Shown here one piece after another: positions 22,530-30,566 of a stretch of 48,247 bases of DNA. Where the stretch lies: positions 1-48,247 of the IMG/VR virus record IMGVR_UViG_3300027621_000010; one strand, 5' to 3'. Position 1 is the stretch's first letter. Each line of letters starts with the position of its first letter. The notes under the pieces are model-generated. The model was not told the origin of the DNA and made no database searches. It worked only from the letters and a program-made list of their open reading frames with translations. The translations under genes and the position numbers were made by a program. This DNA is from a virus.

Positions 22530-23227
22530 ATTCCGAAATTTCCCCAAGTTATAAGAGTTGGATTAGGATCTACTATTGATTCGATATGTTTAATGTTGTG
22601 GAACTCGCCTTTATCTAAATTCATATATCTTGTATGCTTTAACTCTTTATCTATATCTCTAGTATACCCTAGATGTTGCATGACAAGACCTGAATGAACC
22701 CAGTAATTTCTTCTTCTTATGTCTTCTACAACATAAGTAGGTTCTGAACCGCAAGCTAATTTTCTGTCTAAGAATTTTCCATCATTCTTAAACCTAAAGA
22801 TTCTAGAACTATTGTTCGGTGCCCAAAGTTTATCTACTCTGTATTGATTTTCATTCCACATATGGTAGAAGCGAACGTTAACTACATCGTATGGGGACTG
22901 ATCTAGAACATGCTTAATGGGGACGATGCTTATATCCTTCGCATCATAAAGCATCTCGTCACAATCAATTGCTATGATCCAGTCGCCTTCTTTTGCGTGC
23001 TGTTCTAGGTTAGACCAAGCTTTTGCTCTTAGTGCGCCTTCGTTAACTGTAAAAAGTGGCTCTTCGTTTACGTATACTTCTGCATACTGTCCAGCTATTT
23101 CTGCTGTATCGTCATCTGAACAATCGTCAGTAAATATAATGAGATCTGCCTGATCTCTAATTCTTTTTAGAACATCTTTTAAGTATTTGGAAGATTCATT
23201 TCTTCCAACCATCTGAGCTATTATCAT
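22526..23227 (-). CDS. Family 2-like glycosyltransferase
   Basis: A 233-residue GT-A fold protein. MIIAQMVGRNESSKYL begins the Rossmann-like half; the DDCSDDDTAEIA nucleotide-binding segment and the catalytic metal motif IAIDCDEML are plain. NYWVHSGLVMQHLGY near the end is typical of the acceptor half. It starts behind GGAG after a hairpin terminator and pairs with the next gene through an ATGA overlap. It should transfer an activated sugar; the acceptor is not visible. Confidence 0.85.
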   Translation of the reverse strand: MIIAQMVGRNESSKYLKDVLKRIRDQADLIIFTDDCSDDDTAEIAGQYAEVYVNEEPLFTVNEGALRAKAWSNLEQHAKEGDWIIAIDCDEMLYDAKDISIVPIKHVLDQSPYDVVNVRFYHMWNENQYRVDKLWAPNNSSRIFRFKNDGKFLDRKLACGSEPTYVVEDIRRRNYWVHSGLVMQHLGYTRDIDKELKHTRYMNLDKGEFHNIKHIESIVDPNPTLITWGNFGI

Positions 23228-23231
23228 AAAA

Positions 23232-23273
23232 CTCCAAAAATAATGTGGGGCTGAAGGTTAGTCCAGCCCCACA
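23232..23273 (-). terminator. Terminator or attenuator before the glycosyltransferase pair
   Basis: A perfect 10-bp stem (23244-23253 with 23264-23273, TGTGGGGCTG and complement) with a 10-base loop is followed on the minus strand by ATTATTTTTGG. The Shine-Dalgarno GGAG of the next gene begins in the T run. It could end the metabolism operon or act as an attenuator. Confidence 0.75.
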
Positions 23274-23283
23274 GGTCAATAAA

Positions 23284-23475
23284 TTACTCGCCCAACTTTT
23301 CAATTTGCTTACGTGCTTCTACTGAAGAAATACGCTCAATATCAGTTGATTGGAACAGACGCTCACCGGTTACACCACGACGATTCGAGGCTACCTTCTG
23401 TGCTTCTTCTTTGTTCTTTGCTTTTACTAATGTCGTTGTTACAACAGCAAAGTAATTGAATTTGTTCTCTGTCAT
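23284..23475 (-). CDS. Small basic protein (63 aa)
   Basis: A 63-residue protein: NYFAVVTTTLVKAKNKEEAQ then KVASNRRGVTGERLFQSTDIER and a helical tail. The beta-alpha-beta-like shape, with KNKEEAQKVASNRRG, is typical of tiny phage proteins that I cannot name. A strong Shine-Dalgarno (AAGGA) precedes it, and a terminator follows, so it is probably the last gene of its transcript and well expressed. Confidence 0.65.
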   Translation of the reverse strand: MTENKFNYFAVVTTTLVKAKNKEEAQKVASNRRGVTGERLFQSTDIERISSVEARKQIEKLGE

Positions 23476-23486
23476 TTTATTTCCTT

Positions 23487-23900
23487 TTATTTATTGGATG
23501 GATATGTATTGGATATATATTCTACAGCTTCTTCTAGTGTGTCTGCAAGTTTTGTGGCAAGAAATTTAAGATATTTTCTATGCTGCAAATCTTGGTGCGC
23601 CCAAACAATTATTGGTTGATTATTAAAGTGCGCCCAGGTCATTTCAAAGTCTGTACCGATGTATGCTCTATAAAGTAATCTGTATTCTACTAAAATTATA
23701 TCACAGCTTTTTTGCAGGAAGAGATTTTTATCTACCATTTCTTTTGGTTCACAGTTTTCTTCCTCAAGAGCGTAGTCCATTGGATTGACTGCCTTAAAAC
23801 CTCTATGATCTAGAAGCGCAGTAGCTTCATCTCTCCAACTATGCTTAAAGTCAGATTGGACATCTTCTATAGCGCCTGATAAAAACACTCTAGTTTGCAT
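23487..23900 (-). CDS. Nucleoside 2-deoxyribosyltransferase-like protein
   Basis: A 137-residue protein of the NDT/DRTGG-like fold: the early SGAI loop (VFLSGAIED), a middle CDIILVEYR strand, and GTDFEMTWA with E86 at the position of the catalytic Glu of these enzymes. Such proteins move deoxyribose between bases or cleave the N-glycosidic bond of dNMPs, so it may recycle deoxynucleosides or help to make a modified nucleotide. It overlaps the next enzyme upstream by 11 bases. Confidence 0.75.
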   Translation of the reverse strand: MQTRVFLSGAIEDVQSDFKHSWRDEATALLDHRGFKAVNPMDYALEEENCEPKEMVDKNLFLQKSCDIILVEYRLLYRAYIGTDFEMTWAHFNNQPIIVWAHQDLQHRKYLKFLATKLADTLEEAVEYISNTYPSNK

Positions 23901-24315
23901 TAGCTACCTCTTTAGCTGGCCAATAGTATGGAAGATTAGGATCTTCGTCAAAATATTGGGAATAATATTCGTAATCTTTACGCAAAAGATTTGATCTGTG
24001 TGAACGATGAAATTCCTCTAAGCCAAACCATGGTGGCATAGCTACTGAATCTATATCTATCTCTTCTAATAGCATGGTGTTTTTGTAACCTCTGCTAATC
24101 CACTCTTGAATGGTGTAATTCTGATAAAGCTGTAGAGCTGATTCATAGCCGGTCCACATAACAGTAACCGGATGATTGCGCCAACCTTTTGTTGGAGTGC
24201 GATCAAGTAAGATGTTTAACACTTGAAAAGTTTCTACTCGTTGCTTTCCAAGTCTACGATAATCCAATACCCGAACTGACTCTTGCAAATTTGCGTATGG
24301 TAAGAACGTTTGCAT
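23890..24315 (-). CDS. Pyrimidine-dimer DNA glycosylase-like protein (PF03013-type)
   Basis: A 141-residue protein whose start, MQTFLPYANLQESVRVLDYR, and the following RLGKQRVETFQVLN match the pyrimidine-dimer glycosylase-type family; GWRNHPVTVMWTGYESAL and a late HRSNLLRKDYEYY also fit. By analogy with T4 DenV it would excise UV photoproducts, useful in sunlit water, but many members are untested. The codon for the Arg in SVRVLD is CGG followed by G (24271-24273), the only in-frame CGG outside the recoding sites that I found, and it reads normally. Confidence 0.75.
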   Translation of the reverse strand: MQTFLPYANLQESVRVLDYRRLGKQRVETFQVLNILLDRTPTKGWRNHPVTVMWTGYESALQLYQNYTIQEWISRGYKNTMLLEEIDIDSVAMPPWFGLEEFHRSHRSNLLRKDYEYYSQYFDEDPNLPYYWPAKEVANAN

Positions 24316-24716
24316 TATGCCTTCTTAAATTCCTCGAATGTTTTGTCGCCTACGCCAAAGTACTCTCTAGCTAATCCAGCCTTAACAATTTCCGTGTTGA
24401 GGCATTCGCCAGCTTCGTTCCATACTCTAGCTAGAATTCTGCCGTACTTTTCATTCTTATCTAAGATAGTTTCAATTTTTACATAGTTGCCGGCTTTTTT
24501 AATCCACTGATCAGTAAACTCTTTTGCGGCGAGTCCCATTTTCTTTTCTTCAAGGTTTTTAGTGCGGCTTTCTGGTGTGTTAACACCATAGAGTCTCACA
24601 CTCTTTGGGCCAATGTGAACTTCAAAACCAAGATCTATATTAATCTTAAAAGTATCTCCGTCTACTACCTTAACTACTTCTGCATTATATAAATAAACAT
24701 TAAATTCATCTGGCAT
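24315..24716 (-). CDS. Staphylococcal nuclease-like (SNase) protein
   Basis: A 133-residue SNase-fold protein. VVKVVDGDTFKINIDLG gives the OB-fold and calcium-binding Asp; VRLYGVNTPESR provides the first catalytic Arg and the TPE segment; EKYGRILARVW gives the second Arg with the GR motif. Length is about that of the minimal domain. No signal peptide is seen, so it acts in the cell. It may degrade host nucleic acid to feed deoxynucleotide synthesis by the adjoining genes. Confidence 0.85.
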   Translation of the reverse strand: MPDEFNVYLYNAEVVKVVDGDTFKINIDLGFEVHIGPKSVRLYGVNTPESRTKNLEEKKMGLAAKEFTDQWIKKAGNYVKIETILDKNEKYGRILARVWNEAGECLNTEIVKAGLAREYFGVGDKTFEEFKKA

Positions 24717-24717
24717 T

Positions 24718-25521
24718 TTAATCTCTTTCTATTCCTATGTGATCGCATGCTCTGCGAAATATTGATTGGCTTACTTTGAATTGAGCGTCAGCGTGGCTGT
24801 AGCCTTCTCCTGGTTTTGGTGATGATGCGTGCCAACTGTGACCAATCGATACGCTACCATCATAAACTACATTATACCCTAAGTGGCGGGCAAAGTACGA
24901 ACACCAAGTCTCCTCGTAGTAATGAGGTGTCGGCAAGAACGCACCCATAATGCCAGGGAACATCTCTTGATACTTCCCATTATTGGTCATGGCATTCCAT
25001 ACATTTCTTCTGATGAAATATGCAGATCCAGAAACCGTTACGCAATTAACTCTATCTCTATATAGTATGTCTTCGGGATCATTCTCGTTCCAGCCCCTAT
25101 GACGAGGAGCTGTATTGGTACCAACTATACCAGCATGTTTTATGTTACCGTACTCATCTCTTTGTTTTGGGCCAAGTATATGAACATCTGGTTCTTGATT
25201 AAAAATTTGACATATCTTTCTGATGTCTTCATTAGTGAACCATACGTCTGCATTGAGAATTCCGATAACACTATTACTCCCCCTGGTTGCAAGTTTGTTA
25301 ATTGCAGCGGAGTAACCAATGTTTTTGTTTAGATCTATTCTATCTATTAGATACCTATCGTCATTGCCCTTGAGCCAATCGAGAGTATCGTCAGATGAAT
25401 CATTGTCAGCTACATAAAGATTCCAAAACTTATTGTCTTCATCTAAACCAGCGTGTAAAGTATCCAAAAGTCTTTCTAGCAATGGTCTAGTGTTGTAGTT
25501 GACTACGCAAAGATCTATCAC
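24718..25521 (-). CDS. Family 2 glycosyltransferase, rhamnosyltransferase-like
   Basis: A 267-residue GT2 protein: LCVVNYNTRPLLERLLDTL, the NDSSDDTLDWL segment, NKNIGYSAAIN (the GYAxAxN motif), and GILNADVWFTNEDI, where NAD stands for DxD. VSGSAYFIRRNVW and YYEETWCSYFARHLGY complete the usual pattern of a rhamnosyl-type transferase with its acceptor half and E-x-W. It lies among nucleotide genes, away from the other glycosyltransferases, so its target may differ. Confidence 0.85.
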   Translation of the reverse strand: MIDLCVVNYNTRPLLERLLDTLHAGLDEDNKFWNLYVADNDSSDDTLDWLKGNDDRYLIDRIDLNKNIGYSAAINKLATRGSNSVIGILNADVWFTNEDIRKICQIFNQEPDVHILGPKQRDEYGNIKHAGIVGTNTAPRHRGWNENDPEDILYRDRVNCVTVSGSAYFIRRNVWNAMTNNGKYQEMFPGIMGAFLPTPHYYEETWCSYFARHLGYNVVYDGSVSIGHSWHASSPKPGEGYSHADAQFKVSQSIFRRACDHIGIERD

Positions 25522-25775
25522 AACGTAACTACTTTGGACGATACGATTTCAAAAGATTCTTCTGGAGTAAAGCCCATTTCCACGAACTCAAAGAAGTCTT
25601 TTTTAGCAGATGCTGGATCCTCAATGCAGAACTCAGTCAACCTATTGAGACACTGCTCTGTTGTTAGCTTACTCTTGCTAACTTTATTATTAAACGCGTC
25701 TTGCTTTGCCTTGCCAAGTGCAACCCCAATTACAAAAAATCCAGCTAGTATAGCTACTGTTTTACCACTCATCAT
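25518..25775 (-). CDS. Small membrane-anchored protein (85 aa)
   Basis: An 85-residue protein starting MMSGKTVAILAGFFVIGVAL, a likely signal anchor, then a soluble Cys-containing part (TTEQCLNRLTEFCIEDPASA). I chose the second of two adjacent starts because the GTG upstream overlaps further into the previous gene. Coupled to its neighbours on both sides. Two Cys separated by eight residues could pair if the domain lies outside the membrane. Function unknown. Confidence 0.55.
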   Translation of the reverse strand: MMSGKTVAILAGFFVIGVALGKAKQDAFNNKVSKSKLTTEQCLNRLTEFCIEDPASAKKDFFEFVEMGFTPEESFEIVSSKVVTL

Positions 25776-26001
25776 CTTCACCGATGTTCCTACTAATAAA
25801 TTGATTTTTGCTTATAGCTTTTACTGCTTCTTCACTTAACATAATTAATTTTAATTTTTCATTTTCATCTTTTGTAGAAGAAGATAGGTGCACTAAGGCG
25901 TTGGCTATTTGTAACATTTGATCTATTGACGTAACTAAAAAAGTTTGTCCAGACTCAAGTTTTACATTAACTTTTTTCTTTTCGTGAACTTTCTTACTCA
26001 T
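25762..26001 (-). CDS. Small protein of unknown function (79 aa)
   Basis: A 79-residue basic-then-acidic protein: a Lys-rich start (MSKKVHEKKKVNVKLESG), a helical middle (IDQMLQIANALVHLSSSTKD) and an acidic end. It overlaps both adjacent genes, which supports the frame. No family recognised. Confidence 0.55.
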   Translation of the reverse strand: MSKKVHEKKKVNVKLESGQTFLVTSIDQMLQIANALVHLSSSTKDENEKLKLIMLSEEAVKAISKNQFISRNIGEDDEW

Positions 26002-26227
26002 TTGCTTTCTTTTCTTTTATCTCAGCGTTCATAACTTCTTCCTTTGGTACTTGGTACACAGAAAGAGAATCGTTATCTGGCTCGTATGTAATGAATAGTA
26101 TTTTCTTATCTTCCAAAGAGCAACCTTCTGGTGGAGCTGATTCTAAGGCTATCTTTTTAGATGCACACCCGTAAACCTGACTTATGTTTGGATATACGAC
26201 AATATAATTTAACTTACCTGCGGCCAT
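25994..26227 (-). CDS. Small protein of unknown function (77 aa)
   Basis: A 77-residue protein with an alpha/beta look (KLNYIVVYPNISQVYGCAS, then ILFITYEPDNDSLSVYQV) and an acidic, Lys-rich end. The ATG is next to the ThyX stop (shared base), so translation is coupled. No family recognised. Confidence 0.55.
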   Translation of the reverse strand: MAAGKLNYIVVYPNISQVYGCASKKIALESAPPEGCSLEDKKILFITYEPDNDSLSVYQVPKEEVMNAEIKEKKANE

Positions 26228-26922
26228 TAGAGTCCTAAGAGTGAATAAAAAGATGCTGGATATTTTGGTTTAACTAGAGTATACACAGCATCTGCGTACT
26301 TCTGTATTTCTAGTTGAGAATCTTCTGACAATCTCTGACTCAGGAAAAGCGCTAGTGATTGCAAGCTACAAGACCATCTGTAGATAACATACATACTATA
26401 GGCTGGAAGAAACAATCGAGCTTGCTCAGGAGCTATGCCATTATCAAGAGCCATACTATAAAGAGATTCACACTTATCAATTAATTGATTCAGCTCCGTT
26501 GTTAGTACAGAGCCAATCCATGGCCCAGCAGATCCTGAAGAACCTTGTTTTTTATCTTCTGCTGCAAGTCTCCATTGATCAACTTCTGGTATATGAAACT
26601 CTGGCTCCATCGTAATGTATCTTCTAGATGATTCATTCCAAGAATCCATAGTGTGATCAGATCCAACAACATACTTCCAATGCTGTCTTGCCACCATCAA
26701 GGGAGCCTTAAATTCCAGAGTTACAAACGCATGTCTAAAAGGAGACATGTGATTTTCTCTTACTAGGAACTCTAATAGCTTCCCATCTTTTAGGGACCAT
26801 TCTTTTGATTCTTTAGCGAACGAGGCTCTTGCAGCATTGACAACGGATAGGTCTGACCCCATTGAGTCTATGAGTCTGACATATCCGTGATCTAATACCG
26901 AAACTAAATTTTCTGTTTCCAT
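26227..26922 (-). CDS. thyX: Flavin-dependent thymidylate synthase ThyX
   Basis: A 231-residue ThyX. The family signature region is at about residues 76-100: APLMVARQHWKY, then SWNESSRRYI. The canonical RHRxxxxxxxSxNExSxRY appears here with R-Q-H in place of R-H-R, a known kind of variation, while the NExSxRY end is intact. LARLF-like (EQARLFLPAYSMY) and MSPFRHAFVTLEF also fit. It makes dTMP from dUMP with FAD and methylene-tetrahydrofolate; the dNMP kinase would then phosphorylate it. It follows the class II ribonucleotide reductase and has its own extended -10 six bases upstream of the ATG, so the message is probably leaderless. Confidence 0.9.
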   Translation of the reverse strand: METENLVSVLDHGYVRLIDSMGSDLSVVNAARASFAKESKEWSLKDGKLLEFLVRENHMSPFRHAFVTLEFKAPLMVARQHWKYVVGSDHTMDSWNESSRRYITMEPEFHIPEVDQWRLAAEDKKQGSSGSAGPWIGSVLTTELNQLIDKCESLYSMALDNGIAPEQARLFLPAYSMYVIYRWSCSLQSLALFLSQRLSEDSQLEIQKYADAVYTLVKPKYPASFYSLLGL

Positions 26923-26928
26923 GCTACT

Positions 26929-26937
26929 AGTATAGCA
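26929..26937 (-). promoter_or_regulatory. Extended -10 promoter for leaderless thyX
   Basis: The minus strand reads TGCTATACT followed by six bases and the ATG at 26922. It lies between the reductase stop and thyX, so thyX can be transcribed separately. No Shine-Dalgarno fits in the spacer. Confidence 0.6.
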
Positions 26938-26946
26938 CTAGAAATA

Positions 26947-29052
26947 TTATTTAGTGTTGTCCTTAATCAATTTTATTTCGCATGTATCAGTCGTACAATA
27001 GCGCTCACCTATAGCATCAGCTGCCATACCAGCGTAGACTCCTGAAAGATCTATCGGGAATAAAGCTAACGAAGCTGCTGTGTATTCTTCTTCTGTGATT
27101 TGCGTGTACGGCATCTGTGGATAGGTGTCATTACCGCTTGGAAGAAATGATACAGTCTTTAACTGACCATCATACATGTGTAAAACAGTACCTACATGCT
27201 GTGCTTCCGTATCTTTATTAAACGATATAGTTACAGATACAGAGTTGTCTGACCAGTATCTCTGTGCAGTTGCGGCTAACGACATCTTTTCAAAAATTGT
27301 TACATCGCGTTCTGCTCTTGCAGCTTCTGATTTAATTGGAAAGTAAACTACAGAAGTTGTATTCGGAGATTCCGAAGCTGGTTCCACTCTATAGTTGGCC
27401 ATTCTAAACAATGGAAGCATAGGATCATCGTTAGAGAATCTGATAGTTCTATTGAAGTACTTGCCACCTGGAGTCCAGTGAACTCCTGGTGACTCACCAG
27501 CAAGAATGGATACAGTCCCAGACGGCTTGACTGTAGTCATCTTAATTGATTCACGAATTCCAAGCCATTCAGAATAGATATTATCATAACGCTGAATTTT
27601 TTTGTAACCCTGATCCATCCATTCGCGCAGAGCAGGAACGCCAACACGGTCAGCAAAGTTTGCTACACCTGACATGGAAGCTCCAATGCGACGATTACGT
27701 TGCATGATAGCGTTGGTCTCCTCCCAGTGCGTTGGCAATAGGGTTACGGTTTTTGCGTAAAGGTATGCAAACTTTAATGTGCGCTTGTAATCCTCTAGGT
27801 TGTCATGCCTATTCAGATAGGTCTCCACAAGCGTACAGCACTCGTAGGACTCGAGAGATTGCTCTGCGCATGGATTATACCCTGCTACTCTGTGATCCTT
27901 GTTATTTGGCGGATCAACTAATCTTCCATACTTTCTAGACATATCCATCCAGAGAACGCCTGGTTCTCCATTTAGAGAGATACCTTCAACAATCTTAGAG
28001 AGATCCATACCAACAGATGTTTCTATTGAGTTGTTGGACATCCAAGCCCAACCTGGATTATCTCTATCGTAGGAATTTCTTTCAGGAAATGCTGCAGGAT
28101 TCTTAAGGTTAAGAAAATTGTCATCTTCTAAGCGCCCAATTAGCAACTCAGCTGATCTACGAACATTGCCAGAGACAACACATACACCTATGACGTTTCC
28201 TATGTCTGCGATATCGATACGGGTAAGCTTCTCTCCCTTGCGACCACTAAACATCTTTGTGATGTGCTTGTGAAGTTTCTCTAATGGCTCATGCCCTGCA
28301 GCTACGCCACCAAATGTTTTAATTGGTGTGCCAGCTGGTCTGATTAGAGAGTAATCAAATTCAACTAATTCTTGATCTGGCTTTAGATATGAATTCAATA
28401 GCATCGCCATTGACTCAACCCAGCCTTCTCTAGTGTCCGCAATAACTAAAGGAGTACTACCGTCAACTGTTTTCGGCTCATAGATTGTAAAGTCCTTATC
28501 TGCACCCTTGTCATCAAACCCTACGCCAACTCCAAGCATCGATGCTTCCATCAGGAAGGCAAATGGTTTTGCTGGATTAAACTTATTCATTTCACCAGTG
28601 GAAACAAAAGCACAGTTTTGAAGAGCAGCAGAGTTCTTCTGAATGTTAACTATGTTTGTGCCCATAGCCCATAGTCCACGACCCGGTGGTGTCCATTTCA
28701 GGTTAAACAATCTATCGAAAGCTTCTTTAGCTGAAGCTTGTGCCTTGGCATCGTTCCATGGAAGTCTATTCTTCTTGCAGTGATCTTTTTGCAAGGAGTA
28801 CATGCCATTAATAACGCGTTCACAAACATTAGACCAAGTCTCTTTGGTGCCATCTTCTTTCAGTCTAGAATATGTTCTGAGAAATGTTATCTCTCCTACT
28901 GAGTTTCCTGCAGCATCTCTGTAGCCAAATGGTGCAAATGTGTCTTTGTAACTGGCAACAAAATCATCCGTCAACTTAAATGAAAACATCGACGATATCT
29001 TATTGGTCAATGGTACGAGGTCTGGGTTTCCGTTTTCAATTTCGTCTGACAT
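26947..29052 (-). CDS. Class II (B12-dependent) ribonucleoside-triphosphate reductase
   Basis: A 701-residue protein of the monomeric adenosylcobalamin-dependent type (Lactobacillus leichmannii RTPR). Visible parts: an early catalytic Cys region (LQNCAFVSTGEM), the thiyl-site NPCAEQSLESYECC (about residues 391-404; the Cys of NPC and the last Cys are 11 apart, as for C408 and C419 of the Lactobacillus enzyme), TTVKPSGTVSILAGESPGVH, and C-terminal CTTDTC redox cysteines. NPCAEQ replaces the more common NPCGEQ. No second subunit is needed. It supplies deoxynucleotides without oxygen dependence but needs host B12. A Shine-Dalgarno GGAG lies before the ATG. Confidence 0.95.
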   Translation of the reverse strand: MSDEIENGNPDLVPLTNKISSMFSFKLTDDFVASYKDTFAPFGYRDAAGNSVGEITFLRTYSRLKEDGTKETWSNVCERVINGMYSLQKDHCKKNRLPWNDAKAQASAKEAFDRLFNLKWTPPGRGLWAMGTNIVNIQKNSAALQNCAFVSTGEMNKFNPAKPFAFLMEASMLGVGVGFDDKGADKDFTIYEPKTVDGSTPLVIADTREGWVESMAMLLNSYLKPDQELVEFDYSLIRPAGTPIKTFGGVAAGHEPLEKLHKHITKMFSGRKGEKLTRIDIADIGNVIGVCVVSGNVRRSAELLIGRLEDDNFLNLKNPAAFPERNSYDRDNPGWAWMSNNSIETSVGMDLSKIVEGISLNGEPGVLWMDMSRKYGRLVDPPNNKDHRVAGYNPCAEQSLESYECCTLVETYLNRHDNLEDYKRTLKFAYLYAKTVTLLPTHWEETNAIMQRNRRIGASMSGVANFADRVGVPALREWMDQGYKKIQRYDNIYSEWLGIRESIKMTTVKPSGTVSILAGESPGVHWTPGGKYFNRTIRFSNDDPMLPLFRMANYRVEPASESPNTTSVVYFPIKSEAARAERDVTIFEKMSLAATAQRYWSDNSVSVTISFNKDTEAQHVGTVLHMYDGQLKTVSFLPSGNDTYPQMPYTQITEEEYTAASLALFPIDLSGVYAGMAADAIGERYCTTDTCEIKLIKDNTK

Positions 29053-29059
29053 TTTTCTC

Positions 29060-29752
29060 CTATTTTATGCTCTTGATGTAGTTTAAATTTGTTTTATGTA
29101 TCTCTGCTTTTTTTATTTTTATAATCTGCTCAGTGGAATATACTTTATGTATTTCTCTTTCTATAAAGTATCCACTTCTCCAATTCAAAACTTTTTCTAT
29201 GTTCAGTCCATAATTAGTAAAGACATTACAGATCACTGCACCACCATATATCTTAATTAGATTCTTCATTTTTGTCACAGACTCTTCTTTTTTATCTTGG
29301 CTAGAAAATGATTCTTTATCTAACTTTTCATATAGCCAATTGTATGCCTGTCTAGTCAATGGTGGAATATCTATATGGTCAAATACACCCTCTTGCAAAA
29401 TAAGGAATCTATTTTTTTCTATTTGTATGTCTGCTTTTAGTACGTCTTTAAAAAGTCCAAACCAATCACGCTCATTGAATTGTGGCCAACCACTAACCCA
29501 GAACAATAGCACATGCTTTTCATCTGGTATTGCTGACTTGTTAATGACTGGTGATAAACAGGCGCAGGCTATTGACTTTTTAACAAAATCTTTAGCTTTG
29601 TCTTCGCCTAACTTCTTTTTTTGAACAACAAATAATTGATCTATCTTATCTTTCCACTCAGACTCACCAAGATATAGGGTTAAATATTTTGCTGCAAGGT
29701 CTTTCGTTAGAACATCAGTGGTAACAAATTGTTCCAACTCCTGTGTAGACAT
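29060..29752 (-). CDS. Protein of unknown function (230 aa)
   Basis: A 230-residue protein without a recognised motif. It is Lys-rich and mixed alpha/beta, with an aromatic middle (LFWVSGWPQFNERDWFGLF), QAYNWLYEKLDKESF, and a basic C-terminus. AGAGGATTAG precedes its ATG. It opens the operon downstream of the structural terminators and precedes the reductase, so it may be a nucleotide-metabolism accessory; this is position only. Confidence 0.6.
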   Translation of the reverse strand: MSTQELEQFVTTDVLTKDLAAKYLTLYLGESEWKDKIDQLFVVQKKKLGEDKAKDFVKKSIACACLSPVINKSAIPDEKHVLLFWVSGWPQFNERDWFGLFKDVLKADIQIEKNRFLILQEGVFDHIDIPPLTRQAYNWLYEKLDKESFSSQDKKEESVTKMKNLIKIYGGAVICNVFTNYGLNIEKVLNWRSGYFIEREIHKVYSTEQIIKIKKAEIHKTNLNYIKSIK

Positions 29753-29802
29753 ATCTAATCCTCTTTGTTTCTATCAAAACCTATAAACTTGCTCTTACAA
29801 TC

Positions 29803-29831
29803 AAAATCCCGCCCTTTATAGGGGCGGGATT
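29803..29831 (-). terminator. Intrinsic terminator ending the virion operon
   Basis: A perfect 10-bp stem (29805-29814 with 29822-29831, AATCCCGCCC and complement) is followed on the minus strand by TTTTGA. It is the second of two hairpins after the last structural gene. The 131-base gap 29753-29883 otherwise shows no gene or tRNA. Confidence 0.8.
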
Positions 29832-29842
29832 CTAATATTTTC

Positions 29843-29864
29843 ATCCTGCTCATTATAGCAGGAT
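29843..29864 (-). terminator. First hairpin after the virion operon
   Basis: An 8-bp stem (ATCCTGCT with AGCAGGAT) with a six-base loop lies 20 bases past the last structural stop. The T run after it is weak, so it may stabilise the mRNA end or act with the next hairpin. Confidence 0.55.
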
Positions 29865-29883
29865 AATTATCTCGATGTCTAAC

Positions 29884-30498
29884 TTAGAGTGCTTTTGCCG
29901 AAGCAACACCCTTCCATTCTTGGTTCTTGTTTCTACCATAATCACCTGTCACGTTAGCTTGACCATAGCTTGCAGTGAATACATTTGCAGATGTGACACC
30001 ATCAAAAATATAACTGCTATACAAACTGTATGCAGTCACTCTCTTAGCGTGACCCATTCCCGAAAATGCTTCTGCTGAAGTAACTCCGTCAAACTGATAG
30101 TTGCTATAGAGAGCATAATCGTTTGCTCTACCGACTGCGTGACCGCCATTAAGCGCCTTAGCTGAGTCTAAGCCCTTAAATTGCTGTGGCTGAAATCTTG
30201 CACCGTCGTATGCTGCAGATCCGTTAGGAAACGTTCCACCCAATGGGGTAGTTCCTGCGTAGAGTGTAGATCCATTAAACAACTGCGATAGAAAGACGTT
30301 ACCAGGGTGACGTCCAGTTCCAGGAGTATAATTGTTATCTGGCCCACCTGTGAGGAGTTGGCTCGTGCTGTATAGCGGGTAGTACGAGTAGGTGCCTGTG
30401 CCTTTTGCTTTGCCGGTCATCGTGTAATATGGATTAACCATATTAGCGGTGTTTTGACCCCTAAGTACTGGTCTAGGTCCAACGTAAAAAGTAGCCAT
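29884..30498 (-). CDS. Repeat-containing virion-associated protein
   Basis: A 204-residue protein starting MATFYVGPRPVLRGQNTAN, a start I associate with small virion proteins of aquatic phages. The C-terminal half has about four imperfect 28-residue repeats, each ending in a block like QFDGVTSAEAF, IFDGVTSANVF or EWKGVASAKAL, with alternating Tyr-rich strands (YALYSNYQ, AYSLYSSYI). This suggests a beta-solenoid or head or tail decoration. AAGGAG precedes the ATG; a hairpin lies just upstream and two terminators downstream, so it can be expressed as its own unit, fitting an abundant protein. Confidence 0.7.
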   Translation of the reverse strand: MATFYVGPRPVLRGQNTANMVNPYYTMTGKAKGTGTYSYYPLYSTSQLLTGGPDNNYTPGTGRHPGNVFLSQLFNGSTLYAGTTPLGGTFPNGSAAYDGARFQPQQFKGLDSAKALNGGHAVGRANDYALYSNYQFDGVTSAEAFSGMGHAKRVTAYSLYSSYIFDGVTSANVFTASYGQANVTGDYGRNKNQEWKGVASAKAL

Positions 30499-30535
30499 TT
30501 AATAATCTCCTTGAATTAAACTGATATCTCATATA

Positions 30536-30566
30536 GTAAAAACAATTATGGATTTCCACCATAATC
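30536..30566 (-). terminator. Terminator within the virion operon
   Basis: A 7-bp stem (30545-30551 with 30559-30565, ATTATGG and complement) is followed on the minus strand by TGTTTTTAC. It sits in the gap before the repeat protein gene and would lower read-through into it, or separate the two transcripts. Confidence 0.6.

Noticed and set aside
29753-29883. tRNA or small RNA gene in the gap
   Set aside because: Two terminator-like hairpins account for the structure; no T-arm or acceptor pairing is seen.
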